This document shows, piece by piece, positions 54,435 to 64,000 of a stretch of 64,000 nucleotides of DNA. Where the stretch lies: positions 1 through 64,000 of the forward strand of contig NZ_JAJOYU010000017.1 of the NCBI RefSeq assembly GCF_021290985.1. The letters run 5' to 3'. Every line of letters starts with the position of its first letter. Positions within the stretch are counted from its first letter, which is position 1. Origin of the DNA: Rheinheimera soli (GTDB taxonomy: Bacteria > Pseudomonadota > Gammaproteobacteria > Enterobacterales > Alteromonadaceae). Both the position numbers and the translations under genes were made by a program. The notes beneath the pieces were generated by a model. The model saw only the letters and a list, made by a program, of their open reading frames with translations. It had not been told where the DNA came from and did no database searches.

Positions 54435-57400
54435 TTAACCCTGCCTTTCTTCTAACCGCCTTGTTAACTCAAGGTATCTATAGTCAGTTTTTAACTCTGG
54501 CGCTTTACTCTCGATTAATTCAAGAATTCGCGCTAGATCGTAGGTTGTATAATAACTATCAAATGACAGGACTTTATAAAGCAGAGACAACAACTTCTCA
54601 GGTACAGAGAATATAACTTCTCCACCTTTTAATTCATATAAGCGGATATGCGTCACTGTTGCTTTAACTACATGAGGTAAAACCAAATTAAGCAGTTCGA
54701 CAATATTTTCGTCTTTACTTTTAAACACTAACGAGCAAAGCTCCGCTGTGACGGCAGGAGATTTCACAATCTTATGCCGTGGCCAGACATTTTCTAACAT
54801 ATAAAAAAACAGACAAGTCCTATTACTGTTTAGTGCAACTAAATTTCGAAAACGCATTAATACTTGAACTCGGAAAGTGTCATCGGATAAAACAATACAG
54901 GCTCGAAACTTCTCATCTGAGAGCATCTTCCGTTTTGTAAATACAGAACTAGCCCAACTGACAACCAAAAGCCTTGATAATACCTCCTGATGTTGTTTTG
55001 AAAGATAACGTTTCGACTGAATAGCTTTCACCAGCCGGGGTTTTAGGTATTCAAGCAACTTAGCTGGTAGCTTTGTGCTTACATTTTGCTCCAGAAAACC
55101 ATGCCAAAACAGATCAACCTGAAAAAGCTCTACCGAGTTTAAACATTGCAATACATGAAGCTTTAGCCACTTTGGGTCAGACAAAAATAACTTATTAGTT
55201 TTGCTGCTAAGTATGCACCTGACAAAATCGGCCTGAACGCCCGGCAACTGCAGTAACGACTCCGAATATTCCAGGAAATGTGAAGAAAGGCTTCGGCGTT
55301 GTGCTTTATCCTCCATATCCAATAAAATCAAGGTCAATTGACCGCCTCGCGATTTATATGCATCTGCAAAAGTGTATGTTGGTCTTGATCCCTGAGTATC
55401 GTCCATGGAACACTCAGACACTAACTCGATCAAACTAATCATAAGGTTATGAAATTTATCAGGATAATATTTTAGAAGCTGGTTACTGACTTTTCTTAAC
55501 CAATACAAAATCGGATCTAGGAATCCAATCAGAATCTCATTTGAATATCTGACTAAAACCTCAGCAATAAATCCGACAAACCTATATTTATCTCTTTCTC
55601 TGGCTTCGCTGCCTAAAAAAGTATTCCAAGCTTCCAATGGGTAGGTATTTCGTTTTGCAGCATTTCTTAACGCCGAAAAAGCTCTTGCTGGACGTTCATT
55701 AGACAAGCCAACAAAAGGTCTCATTATTTTTGAAAAATCCTCAGACCACGTAGGACTTTCTAGTGCTGTTTTTATGATCTCAGAAACGGGAATATTCAGT
55801 AAGGTTTTATGCCTATGGTCTGTTTCAACGCTACGAATTCCTGATTGTTGAGGGACTGCAATTTTTAAAGCATATTCCTCGCGCCAATGAACTGCCTTAT
55901 TTTTAAGGACCTGCAACGTATTTTCAGTATCAGGTAACAGTGCGCAAACACGGCTGTTCAGCCAATGCAAGCGATTCAAAATATCCTCTGCGGATATTTG
56001 AGCAAAATGCTCATCGGCCTCGCCCTCTCTTTGATTAGGTCCTTTTAGAATACGCCCTTCAATATAAGCCCGCACTTCCGCTGAAAAATGCAGCCATCGG
56101 TTCGCTAAACTGAGCATCAAATCAGGACATAAATACCGTTCAAACAAATCTTCCTGACTAATACCTCCTAATAAGCGAATAACCTCATGATCTTCAACCA
56201 ATTCGGTAAAACGTAGTGCCCAAACTTTTATTAAATAGAAGGCACAATTATCAGGCCACATCGACATTTCGTATTTGGCGCTCCGGGAATCACCGCCGCA
56301 AAGCCTTTGAAAATATTCAGCATATTTCAGGACAAAACTTTTGAAATCAAATCCATATCTATCATTGGGTGAATGCTCCCTGATAGATGGAGGCAAGCTA
56401 TAGGTATTAAACGGGCAATCGACTTCGATTTCTAATTTAAATGAAAACTCGATCAGCAAACGTAGTTCAGCTAAAAACTCAGGTAATAGCTCAGGTTGTA
56501 CATCAGGCCAATCCATAGTATCAGCGGGATACTCGACCTTAACTTTCACAACATCATTGAACTCAGTATTTGGATTTTTGTGTAATTTGTTTAATGTAGA
56601 TGCAGTTGTTGATACTTTTATTTGGGGTTTTAAAAGATCAAAAAACTTACGTAAAGTCCGTTGGTTTAATCGATTTTTCTTCAACTCTTCGCTAAAGCTA
56701 AATCGCTCATGCTCGGTTCTACCAACATTGTTATTCCAAGATTCAATTAGATAATGCCAGTGGTCCCTTACAGAAACCTTAACATCATGTTTTATCTGGA
56801 GTCTTTGTTTTATTAAACCAACAATATAGGGGTGAAGACACTTTTGTTCCACAGCCCACCAAAACGCCATGGGTTGCTCAGAAACCTTAGCAAACCATTT
56901 GGCTATATACCTAAATCGCTCTAACAATTCAAAACGAGTATCGGCTTGCTCTCTAAAATATAGCGACACTTCCCGATCAGCTAGATAGGCTTCTTCAGGT
57001 GTTGCTTTGAACAGATCCCATACTGCATTTGGCACATGACTAACAGCAAAAGGCGAAGGATTACATGGTCTTATTGGTGCAGTTTCTGAATCCAAACCAT
57101 ACAAATCAAAGTAGTCAAAAGACTCAAGGTCTCCCCTGAAAGGATTAAAATAAACATCTTTAAACCTTACTGCAGGGTCAAAAACATATAACCAACTTGC
57201 TGGTAACGGCGGTATTAGCTCTGACAGTAATTTAGCCCCTTGAACAGAAGAAGCTATATGAGCAACCTGTCCTCTCTGGAAAGGCCTTAAAGCTGCTGGG
57301 CCTTGCTTGGCTTGCTCTAAAACAGCTTTACACCACAAGTCATAATTTTCTGTCCTCTCGGCCCAGGCAGCTAAAGTGTCCCAGAGCCGTGAGTGGTTAT

Positions 57401-58247
57401 CTTCAATAGAATAGTGAATTGCATTTACATTTTGATGCTGCCATTTTGCTCGAGCGTCATCTTCGGTCCCTGCATGAAAGGCATACAATCCTTTTGACCT
57501 ATTATCGCTGCGACTCAGTGCCTCCAATAAATATTTAATAGGAGGGTCATCTGCCGAATAGCCAATGAAAACAACAACATAATGTTCAATGATTTTCTGA
57601 ACAAAACGAGTAGCCCAAGCTTCAGCCAGATAGGCTAAACCGAACTCCGCACTGGACAACACGAAAGTATTGTTAAACGACGTTTTGTAATTAGCGTCGA
57701 CTTTGCCATGCAAATAGACCAAACCATCAAGGTCGTCTGGTTTAGGTAACTGAGGCTCAACGTAGCATTTTAAAGTTGGCTTAGCATCTTCAAACAATAA
57801 GTCGAAGTTTGTTGTCACTAATCTGGTTTTGCCCAAAGGACAGGTAGCTAATTTGAGTATGATCTGATGAGCAGACAAATCTACTGGTGAAGTTTTAGGC
57901 TTTAGTTTTTTGCTCACTGAATGCCGGATATCTTCAGTAAGGAATTCTCTTTCCAGCAAAGAGAAAAGACGATCTACAGAAATTAGTCCTGACAGCTCAC
58001 TCGAATACTTTTTACTACAGGTATGCAATCTCTTTGCACTATTCTTAATTTCAAGCAATAAGCTTTGAACAGCGCTATCTGGCAAAACCCCTAAATCTGT
58101 TTTAACTTCTTTGGCTAAGCCCAAAAAATCCGGCAATCTAGCCTTGGCAATCGAAACTCCTGAACCGCAGAAGAAAATTACCTTTCCTTCATCTCTGGCA
58201 CGAAGAAGCTCATCAGGTAGATCAGGACCATTTTCGATAAATCTCAC
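54435..58247 (-). CDS. Large SIR2-domain protein, probable antiphage NAD-depleting factor
   Basis: The 1270-aa protein has an N-terminal SIR2 domain (about 1-290): IFFCGSGVSIAKA, LVTTNFDLLFED, YLHGKVD with the catalytic His and VFIGYSADDPPIKYLLEAL. A helical region of nearly 1000 residues follows, resembling DUF4020-bearing or DSR-type defence sirtuins. These deplete NAD+ when a phage part is sensed. The start is GTG behind GAGG. It is more AT-rich than its core neighbours and sits alone between a regulator and an NTF2-like gene, which suggests transfer. Confidence 0.75.
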   Translation of the reverse strand: MRFIENGPDLPDELLRARDEGKVIFFCGSGVSIAKARLPDFLGLAKEVKTDLGVLPDSAVQSLLLEIKNSAKRLHTCSKKYSSELSGLISVDRLFSLLEREFLTEDIRHSVSKKLKPKTSPVDLSAHQIILKLATCPLGKTRLVTTNFDLLFEDAKPTLKCYVEPQLPKPDDLDGLVYLHGKVDANYKTSFNNTFVLSSAEFGLAYLAEAWATRFVQKIIEHYVVVFIGYSADDPPIKYLLEALSRSDNRSKGLYAFHAGTEDDARAKWQHQNVNAIHYSIEDNHSRLWDTLAAWAERTENYDLWCKAVLEQAKQGPAALRPFQRGQVAHIASSVQGAKLLSELIPPLPASWLYVFDPAVRFKDVYFNPFRGDLESFDYFDLYGLDSETAPIRPCNPSPFAVSHVPNAVWDLFKATPEEAYLADREVSLYFREQADTRFELLERFRYIAKWFAKVSEQPMAFWWAVEQKCLHPYIVGLIKQRLQIKHDVKVSVRDHWHYLIESWNNNVGRTEHERFSFSEELKKNRLNQRTLRKFFDLLKPQIKVSTTASTLNKLHKNPNTEFNDVVKVKVEYPADTMDWPDVQPELLPEFLAELRLLIEFSFKLEIEVDCPFNTYSLPPSIREHSPNDRYGFDFKSFVLKYAEYFQRLCGGDSRSAKYEMSMWPDNCAFYLIKVWALRFTELVEDHEVIRLLGGISQEDLFERYLCPDLMLSLANRWLHFSAEVRAYIEGRILKGPNQREGEADEHFAQISAEDILNRLHWLNSRVCALLPDTENTLQVLKNKAVHWREEYALKIAVPQQSGIRSVETDHRHKTLLNIPVSEIIKTALESPTWSEDFSKIMRPFVGLSNERPARAFSALRNAAKRNTYPLEAWNTFLGSEARERDKYRFVGFIAEVLVRYSNEILIGFLDPILYWLRKVSNQLLKYYPDKFHNLMISLIELVSECSMDDTQGSRPTYTFADAYKSRGGQLTLILLDMEDKAQRRSLSSHFLEYSESLLQLPGVQADFVRCILSSKTNKLFLSDPKWLKLHVLQCLNSVELFQVDLFWHGFLEQNVSTKLPAKLLEYLKPRLVKAIQSKRYLSKQHQEVLSRLLVVSWASSVFTKRKMLSDEKFRACIVLSDDTFRVQVLMRFRNLVALNSNRTCLFFYMLENVWPRHKIVKSPAVTAELCSLVFKSKDENIVELLNLVLPHVVKATVTHIRLYELKGGEVIFSVPEKLLSLLYKVLSFDSYYTTYDLARILELIESKAPELKTDYRYLELTRRLEERQG

Positions 58248-58294
58248 AAACTTAACCTCAAGAAAAAGTTCCGATTACCATAACTTAAGATCAG

Positions 58295-58669
58295 CTAAAA
58301 CAATAGTCTCTCCCCAAACTGAAACAGGGCCTTGACGATAAGACCTTGTTTCACCTGATAACTGCATAAGAGTTCGATCTGACCACGGCCTTCAAGGAAA
58401 TTACGCTGGATAAGTTCATGGTCTATGACCCACTCGCCCATAACTATCCGTTGTAATAACTGTGCATGCAAATCAGCTTCAGCAAAACGCTGGCTGATAC
58501 GCTGCTGCATTTCATTATGACCGCGCGCCAGCACTGCGCCGTGAAAATCCAGCTGCACTGCATCAGGATGATAACAAGCCAGCCAGGCTGAGATATCTTT
58601 GCTGTTGTAAGCATCCAGTTGCTGCAGTATCAGTTGCTCTGGTGCGATCTGTTTTTTGCTGTTTGTCAT
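58295..58669 (-). CDS. NTF2/SnoaL-like small protein
   Basis: The 124-aa protein has the SnoaL/DUF4440-like fold pattern: YNSKDISAWLACYHPDAVQ, then MQQRISQRFAEA and conserved strands. It may be a ligand-binding or isomerase fold. Start ATG 58,669. The substrate is unknown. Confidence 0.7.
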   Translation of the reverse strand: MTNSKKQIAPEQLILQQLDAYNSKDISAWLACYHPDAVQLDFHGAVLARGHNEMQQRISQRFAEADLHAQLLQRIVMGEWVIDHELIQRNFLEGRGQIELLCSYQVKQGLIVKALFQFGERLLF

Positions 58670-58756
58670 CTGAGCTTTACCTTGTAATAAAACTCAGATG
58701 ATCAACAAAAGCGCTGTAAAACACCAGTGCTGCTTTGGAAACTCAAAGTTGCCTCA

Positions 58757-59338
58757 TCAACACTGTGTTATGCCAGCTGGTTTTAATCGACTGACAATAC
58801 GAGCCACCCGTTGCCCCAGATAAAAAGCAGTTTGTAAGTCTGGAGCTTCGATAGCATCATCCACAGCTCTGGCAATCAAACCAGCCTGGGCACCAAGCCG
58901 GTTTGGCGCCTTTGCATCACCAGCACCTGCTAAATCCAGTCCTATCCACAACATACCGTGCTGCGCCGCCAGAATTTGCAAATAATGCAGGCAATGTAAT
59001 GTATCGCCACAGTAGCCAGTGCCCACAGTAAAACCAGCTGCGACTTTGTCCGCCCAACGCTGCTCAACCCAATGATCGCCTGCTGTAGCATCAGCAAAAG
59101 CTTTGAACTGCGCCGATACAGAGCCCATAAAAGTGGGAGAACCAAAAATGACGGCCTCAGCCTGATCAATGACTTCAAGCATTACTGAATTCTTGTAGCG
59201 CCCTTGCTGTATATCCGCCCCTTCAATGCGAAGTAATTGAGGCTCTGCAGTTGCGACTGAACGACAACCTGCGGCCACAGCTTCAGCCAGCTGTGCTGTG
59301 GTACCAGTGACCGAATGATAAACAATAGCTATCTTCAT
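58757..59338 (-). CDS. Flavodoxin-fold NAD(P)H-dependent oxidoreductase
   Basis: The 193-aa protein has the flavodoxin-type FMN-binding loop VYHSVTGTTAQLAEAV and VIFGSPTFMGSVS, as in WrbA-like reductases. It overlaps the end of the exporter gene by four bases, so both are likely cotranscribed. Confidence 0.82.
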   Translation of the reverse strand: MKIAIVYHSVTGTTAQLAEAVAAGCRSVATAEPQLLRIEGADIQQGRYKNSVMLEVIDQAEAVIFGSPTFMGSVSAQFKAFADATAGDHWVEQRWADKVAAGFTVGTGYCGDTLHCLHYLQILAAQHGMLWIGLDLAGAGDAKAPNRLGAQAGLIARAVDDAIEAPDLQTAFYLGQRVARIVSRLKPAGITQC

Positions 59339-60228
59339 TGGCTTGCCTCCGCTTTCACTGGCACCACTGGAGCTGCCATTTTATGCTGACCAAGCCAGAC
59401 ACCGGTCAAGACCAACAGCATGCCCAGACTTTGCAGCAGCGTCAGATGCTGATCCAGCACGACAATACCAAGCACAGTTGCACTTAAAGGGCTGAGTAAA
59501 CTAAAACCTGTGACAGCACTGGCTGACATCCGCATCACGCCTCGCAGCCAGAAAATATAAGTCAGGCCAGTACCTATCAGACCAAGCCAGAGATAACCCA
59601 GAATATGAGTCAGGTTAAGGCTTTGCGGCAGGGTTTCGACACTTAAAGCAAGCGGCAACAAAAACAAGCCGCCAACACTAAGCTGCCAACTGGTGAGTAC
59701 CATAGCACTGACCGGAGGCTGCCATTTTTTCGTTAATAAAGTGCCACAGGCCATTGCCAAAGCACCAGCTGCAGCTGCTATTACGCCTAGGCTATCCAAC
59801 TGAGCTGCAGGCCCTAACACCAGCAGAGCCACACCCAATAAACCCAACAACGCAGCAATCCAGCTTAGCCACGACGTGCGGCCACCCAGTACAGCCCAAC
59901 TTAAAATAACTACCACCAAAGGCTGAATAGCGCCGACTGTCGCAGCAACACCACCAGGTAAACGATAAGCAGCGACAAAAAGCAGCGCCTGAAACACGCC
60001 AATATTTAAAAAGCCTAACAGGAAAATTTTGCCCCACCAGCCAGACTGCGGTAGCTGCCGTAACCATAACAACATCAAAAGCCCTACCGGCAAGGTACGT
60101 AAAGCGGCAGACAATAAGGGGACATCAGGAGGCAAAAACTCTGTGGTGACTAAATAGGTGCTGCCCCATATCAGCGGGGCTAAAGCGGTTAACCAGGGAT
60201 CATACCAACGGGATACAACTGAACTCAT
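59335..60228 (-). CDS. DMT-superfamily (EamA) transporter
   Basis: The 297-aa inner membrane protein has ten membrane segments arranged as two EamA halves, starting PLIWGSTYLVTTEFLPPD. Such carriers export amino acids, drugs or metabolites. The substrate is unknown. It begins the two-gene unit with the flavodoxin-fold protein. Confidence 0.85.
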   Translation of the reverse strand: MSSVVSRWYDPWLTALAPLIWGSTYLVTTEFLPPDVPLLSAALRTLPVGLLMLLWLRQLPQSGWWGKIFLLGFLNIGVFQALLFVAAYRLPGGVAATVGAIQPLVVVILSWAVLGGRTSWLSWIAALLGLLGVALLVLGPAAQLDSLGVIAAAAGALAMACGTLLTKKWQPPVSAMVLTSWQLSVGGLFLLPLALSVETLPQSLNLTHILGYLWLGLIGTGLTYIFWLRGVMRMSASAVTGFSLLSPLSATVLGIVVLDQHLTLLQSLGMLLVLTGVWLGQHKMAAPVVPVKAEASQ

Positions 60229-60331
60229 TACAAGACTCTCCTTTTACAGCGCACAGACTTAAAATCTGCCGCCACTGTAAAAGCTCAAGCTAACTTGAGG
60301 TCAAGAAAAATTTAAATGATTTTTTAATAGC

Positions 60332-60844
60332 TTATAATTTCAGCCACATCAAATAACCCGCAACAGCCCTGCCCTGCACTATGGCCACTTGCGGTATGGT
60401 TTCCATTTTTTGAAAACCGGCCTTTATCAGCACCCGCTCTGACGCCTGATTTTCTGTCGCAACACAGGCAAATAAAACCATTAATCCCATTTGCTTTGCC
60501 TGCTGTGTTAATTGACACAAAGCAAAGCTGGCAACGCCTTTACCAGACCAGTGTTCAGCAATGCGGTAGCCAACATAAGCAGATTTTGTCACCGGATCGA
60601 TGTCTTTGATATTGGCCCTGCCGATCAACTCATTTTCTGCATTAAAAATCAGTGTAGGCCAGGCCAACGCCTGCTGTTTTAACAGCAAAAACTCAGCGAT
60701 ATGCTGCTGTACTGCTTCGGGCTGATAAAACTCCTCAGGTCTTGCTTCAATTTTTTGTTCAAAAAAGCTTTTGTGGGCTAACTCAAACTGAAGCACAAGG
60801 TCAACATCATCTGACTGCAAAGCTCGGATCCGATAGCCGGACAT
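60332..60844 (-). CDS. GNAT acetyltransferase, RimJ/RimL type
   Basis: The 170-aa protein has the RimJ/RimL-like core IDPVTKSAYVGYRIAEHWSG and acetyl-CoA loop KGVASFAL, then ATENQASERVLIKAGF. It may acetylate a protein N-terminus or small amine. It overlaps the upstream gene by one base. Confidence 0.83.
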   Translation of the reverse strand: MSGYRIRALQSDDVDLVLQFELAHKSFFEQKIEARPEEFYQPEAVQQHIAEFLLLKQQALAWPTLIFNAENELIGRANIKDIDPVTKSAYVGYRIAEHWSGKGVASFALCQLTQQAKQMGLMVLFACVATENQASERVLIKAGFQKMETIPQVAIVQGRAVAGYLMWLKL

Positions 60845-61245
60845 TAAACAGGCCCACTCGCGGGTAGCACTGTTGTACCCTGATGAAACACCATTTGCCA
60901 GCCAAGGCTATTGAGTTGCCACAAAGAGCTGCGCAACGACAACTTGCTTTGCATCTCTCCCGCTTTACGCAATTTAGCTTTGTATAACACTTGAGCCAAA
61001 TCTTTAGATAACAAACGCACTTCAAAATCAAAAGCTTCCACCGAAGGTGCTTGCTCTTCTGGTAGTCGCTGCAACACATGAGCTTTGTCAAAACGCACCC
61101 CAGAGGCTGCAATTTCTTCAAAACCATTGGCCAACAACAGATTTAACTGGGTTTGACTTCGCCTTGTTTCCGGTTGATGCAGTTGTAATTCCAGTGCAAT
61201 CAACTGTTTTGTAAAGGCCTTTTGTTGTTCTGATGTCACGATCAC
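60844..61245 (-). CDS. DUF4440/SnoaL-like protein
   Basis: The 133-aa protein has an NTF2-like pattern (LLANGFEEIAASG...LWQLNSLGWQMVFHQGT). The start is GTG at 61,245 or the next GTG at 61,239, which is better spaced from AGG. It is coupled to the GNAT gene. Function is unknown. Confidence 0.7.
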   Translation of the reverse strand: MIVTSEQQKAFTKQLIALELQLHQPETRRSQTQLNLLLANGFEEIAASGVRFDKAHVLQRLPEEQAPSVEAFDFEVRLLSKDLAQVLYKAKLRKAGEMQSKLSLRSSLWQLNSLGWQMVFHQGTTVLPASGPV

Positions 61246-61419
61246 CTACTTTGTTAGGCTTTGAAGCTACTATCGTCGTTTTACCTCAGTTAACAGAACT
61301 GACGCAAGTTTTTCTGAATGCGCCAAGCACGAAGTACGTTAGCGCACAGACGGCAAGCCCGGGAAGCGCCAGTATCTATATAACCCAGCCCCCACGCATG
61401 GCCCAACGGAGACTTTATT

Positions 61420-61791
61420 ATGAAATTATCTACTGGTTTTACCTTATCTGTAGTACTGCTTTCAGCAGTTACACTGACTGCTTGCGATAAATCCACACCA
61501 ACCTACCCTGGTGCAGTGAAAACAACGGACGATCAAAGTGCAGTAGTGCCTGTAGCAGACAGTGCTGTGCCTGTGGCTATATCTGACGCCAACATCAACA
61601 ATGATGTGACAACAGCTTTATTGCGTGATGATGATTTAAAAAACTTTAACATCACTGTTGTGTCCACCAAAGGCGATGTTCGTCTGACGGGTGAGCTGGA
61701 CAGCCAAAACCAAATTAATCAGGCAATATTGATTGCTGAAGGTGTTATTGGCGTTAAAACTGTAAACGATGAATTGACGATAAAACGTTAA
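61420..61791 (+). CDS. BON-domain lipoprotein
   Basis: The 123-aa protein has a lipobox (LTAC, Cys about 22), a short linker and a BON domain (about 55-123, NNDVTTALLRDDDL...VIGVKTVNDELT). OsmY/BON proteins bind membranes and help envelope stability. Start ATG behind GGAG; a terminator follows. Confidence 0.85.
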   Translation: MKLSTGFTLSVVLLSAVTLTACDKSTPTYPGAVKTTDDQSAVVPVADSAVPVAISDANINNDVTTALLRDDDLKNFNITVVSTKGDVRLTGELDSQNQINQAILIAEGVIGVKTVNDELTIKR

Positions 61792-61798
61792 TACAACT

Positions 61799-61829
61799 AC
61801 CGCCTCTTTGATTGGAGGCGGTGTTATTT
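61799..61829 (+). terminator. Rho-independent terminator after the BON lipoprotein
   Basis: ACCGCCTC-N8-GAGGCGGT with GTTATTTT following, seven bases after the stop codon. Confidence 0.8.
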
Positions 61830-61889
61830 TGAAAGTTACCGATTTCTCAAATGCGATTGACGCCTTGCTTTCATCTTCACACTTCTCAC

Positions 61890-62987
61890 TTAGAAGTTAA
61901 ACAACATCACCCCTATGCCCATGCTGTTTTGGCGGAAGTTGTAATCCAGCAAGGTTTCGCCGTAGCCGGAAAATACCTGCAAGTGCCAGCGTAATCCGTC
62001 CAGTTTGCTGCTGTCGACCGGATAGGTCAGATCCAACTGCCAGGAACCGCGGCTTATGTAGGAAAAATCATTACGCCAGGTCAGCTGAGCTGTTGCGTTA
62101 CCTGGTAACCAATTAGCGCTGATTTCATGACTGCCGATATAGTCGATTAAATCCGGGTTATCATCTTCATCACCACTTTCAGAAATACGCTGGTTGTAAC
62201 GCCAGTTCAGGCCAAACTCACCTTTATCCACAGCTAAACCCGCATATACTTTATTCCAGCTACGCGATAAAGGCTTCGCTTGCCCATTCGACTGATGAGC
62301 TATACCAAATTGCAACATACGTATTTGCCATTCACCGGGTAAGTCTCCCCACGCATCAGCCACAGGCACTATATACATGAGTTCAGGCTGATAGTCGGTG
62401 TTACGAAAGGGCGCAGAATCCTGATCATTCCATAACTGCCACATCGATCTCTGGCTAAAGGCAAACCACAAGTCAGCACCAGGCAACAGCAGCTCTGTCA
62501 TCAGCTTGGCACGCAATGACACCTGGATCTTGCTCTCCATTTGTTTGTAGTTTTCGTTGGCTTCGGCTTGCCCCCGGGTTGGACTTTGTGGCGCTTTATT
62601 AATATTGGACGTGATATGAGCAGGTAAAAAGAAGTTAGGCTGGTAAGTGCGAAATACAAAACGATCACGTTTTTCTTCAGGCGTCAGTTCCCAGTATTTT
62701 TGCATCACTGTGGCAATTGGAATTTGAGCTGCACTGACTTCAGGAGCCTGAGCTTTCACATGTTCTTTTACTTCTACATCTGCTTCTGCTGAGTTAGTTG
62801 CGGCTAAAGTTTCGACAGTTTCGGCACTGCTAGTGCCAAAAATGCGGTCATAACAGGCCAAACGTTGGTCTTTATTTGTGGTTTCACGACAATTTTTAAC
62901 GTCCTGAGCAGAAACCCCGGCACTGACTGAACTTATCAGCACAATAGCGGTTAGTGTTGATACCTTCTGTAGTTTTTTCACGCTCAC
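61890..62987 (-). CDS. pldA: Outer membrane phospholipase A
   Basis: The 365-aa protein has a signal peptide, an N-terminal extension with two cysteines, and a 12-strand barrel. GIAHQSNGQA carries the His-Ser pair of the catalytic site, and RSWNKVYAGL precedes calcium-site strands. It ends in Phe. It hydrolyses phospholipids that reach the outer leaflet. Confidence 0.88.
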   Translation of the reverse strand: MSVKKLQKVSTLTAIVLISSVSAGVSAQDVKNCRETTNKDQRLACYDRIFGTSSAETVETLAATNSAEADVEVKEHVKAQAPEVSAAQIPIATVMQKYWELTPEEKRDRFVFRTYQPNFFLPAHITSNINKAPQSPTRGQAEANENYKQMESKIQVSLRAKLMTELLLPGADLWFAFSQRSMWQLWNDQDSAPFRNTDYQPELMYIVPVADAWGDLPGEWQIRMLQFGIAHQSNGQAKPLSRSWNKVYAGLAVDKGEFGLNWRYNQRISESGDEDDNPDLIDYIGSHEISANWLPGNATAQLTWRNDFSYISRGSWQLDLTYPVDSSKLDGLRWHLQVFSGYGETLLDYNFRQNSMGIGVMLFNF

Positions 62988-63153
62988 TCCCGTAGCCTAA
63001 ATACTGTCCTGCATAATAAGGGTTATGCACCCTTAGATAGTTACTCTCTGGTAACCACCATTATAGGACCTAAATATAAACAAGGACTTAACCACTGTAA
63101 AAATAGCATTGAAGATAAGCTGTTCTGTTTGAGAAAAAATCCTGTTTAAAGCC

Positions 63154-63600
63154 CTAAGTTGTACTAAATGCCGCGAAAACTTCAGCGCCGGTCAGTTCTT
63201 TGGTTTGGTTAGCAAAACAGTACCAGTCTGGTTTTTGCTCTATGAAAATCTGATGATCGAGCACCAGATTAGTCAGTTGGTCCAATAAACCCACAGGAAT
63301 AAAATACTGGCCATTTTGTTTCAGCCGGTAAAACAAATGAGTGCCACAGTTGTTGCAAAAGCCACGCTCTGCCCAGTCAGAAGAATTAAAAGTGGAGACA
63401 AAACAAGCTCCATCCAGTTTTACCTCTGTGCCAGCATCAAGCGTAAATAGCGGCCCGCCGCCCCACTTCTGGCAATACTGGCAATGACAAACCCCTGCCT
63501 GCAATACCACTGCGCCTGCCTGAATTTTCACTTTGCCACATAAACACTGACCATGAGCTTTTTGCAATGAAGGCTGAACTGTTGAAGAGGACGCTGACAT
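63154..63600 (-). CDS. GFA-family zinc protein
   Basis: The 148-aa protein has the cysteine pattern of the GFA (Gfa/CENP-V) fold: GQCLCGKV, CHCQYCQKW and FCNNCGTHLFY, which bind zinc. A role in glutathione-formaldehyde adducts is the family name but is not certain here. Confidence 0.82.
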   Translation of the reverse strand: MSASSSTVQPSLQKAHGQCLCGKVKIQAGAVVLQAGVCHCQYCQKWGGGPLFTLDAGTEVKLDGACFVSTFNSSDWAERGFCNNCGTHLFYRLKQNGQYFIPVGLLDQLTNLVLDHQIFIEQKPDWYCFANQTKELTGAEVFAAFSTT

Positions 63601-63659
63601 ACACCACTACCCGCTGGAGACTATACAGAGTATCAGCCTACTGGATTTTGTTTTCGCTG

Positions 63660-64000
63660 TTAAGCAATTGTTGCAATAGGCCGGGTCAGATGCGGTAAAT
63701 TCACAGCCTGAGCCTTTAAATGCAGCTGTTGAGTGTTAATGGCGACCGAAAAACTGGCATCTGTCAGCGAAAACTGCCGCACTTTAAACTCTGTACGACC
63801 GGTTTTTTTAAACCAGTAAGGCGCCAGTGAACACTGAGCCGAACCTGTAGCTATATCTTCATTGATACCAATGCGGGGGGCAAAATAACGTAAAACATAG
63901 GTATCTGGTGAGCTAAAAGCGCTAACAATCAATGCATGTTGTTCTAACTGTTGTATTAAAGTGAAGTCGGGTTGAAATTGCTGTACTGCCTGCTCGTCGG
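63660..64000 (-). CDS. PhzF-family protein, 5' end outside the window
   Basis: Open to the right edge. The visible 113 residues include YVLRYFAPRIGINEDIATGSAQC, whose key Glu-Asp and Gly-Ser residues mark the C-terminal half of PhzF/YddE isomerases. The protein ends at 63,660. The N-terminal half with the catalytic Glu lies outside the window. Confidence 0.82.
   Translation of the reverse strand, partial: DEQAVQQFQPDFTLIQQLEQHALIVSAFSSPDTYVLRYFAPRIGINEDIATGSAQCSLAPYWFKKTGRTEFKVRQFSLTDASFSVAINTQQLHLKAQAVNLPHLTRPIATIA

Overview
The window reads as a gammaproteobacterial chromosome, most likely Rheinheimera or a close relative among the Alteromonadales/Chromatiaceae. This is inferred from the core block pabC-mltG-tmk next to fabF-acpP-fabG-fabD-fabH-plsX-rpmF-yceD, followed by maf, rluC and a long rne, and from the style of these proteins. 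No rRNA, tRNA, CRISPR array or integrase gene was found.

Left part (1 to about 35,170) is accessory DNA. Bases 1,144-10,460 look like a cluster of minus-strand gene cassettes without an integrase. Several genes end with their stop codon inside an attC-like R'' box (1,226; 1,821; 3,063; 6,909; 9,888), followed by partner GTT boxes. The cargo is defence-like: a PIN protein, a protein with two PD-(D/E)XK cores, a HEPN protein behind a heptanucleotide tandem repeat, a Lamassu/ABC-three-component-like operon (DUF4297-type nuclease, overlooked 56-codon ORF, zinc-hook ABC ATPase) and another PD-(D/E)XK protein. The most unusual feature is a promoter-plus-leader element of about 100 bp. It occurs three times (4,498-4,600, 10,353-10,457 and, inverted, 29,963-30,060), each time in front of a different nuclease-fold gene that appears to start with TTG.

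Between these lies an envelope-modification block (12.7-21.7 kb): an Omp85-type outer membrane protein, an EptA-like phosphoethanolamine transferase with a PAP2 phosphatase, an LTA-synthase-family protein, dgkA and a PmrAB-like two-component system. Two CTTAAG-N5-CTTAAG sites match the PmrA-box layout and sit in the two relevant promoter regions. Next come a membrane/GAF-like sensor with an overlapping 42-aa gene, umuDC with a LexA box, a YedK-type SRAP protein, two related genes of unknown function, the third nuclease gene, a large unknown protein, a small tyrosine phosphatase and AbiH.

At about 35,175 the accessory DNA interrupts the resident thymidylate kinase gene after its DRHDL motif. 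A second, complete and divergent tmk (34,193-34,831) lies just inside the junction, as expected if the element replaced the essential gene it destroyed.

Right part (35.2-64 kb) is mostly core: fatty-acid and phospholipid synthesis, RNase E, hydrolases, a CadC-like regulator, a DMT exporter, PldA and a PhzF-like gene that runs off the edge. One large SIR2-domain protein (54,435-58,247) is a probable lone defence gene set among these core genes.
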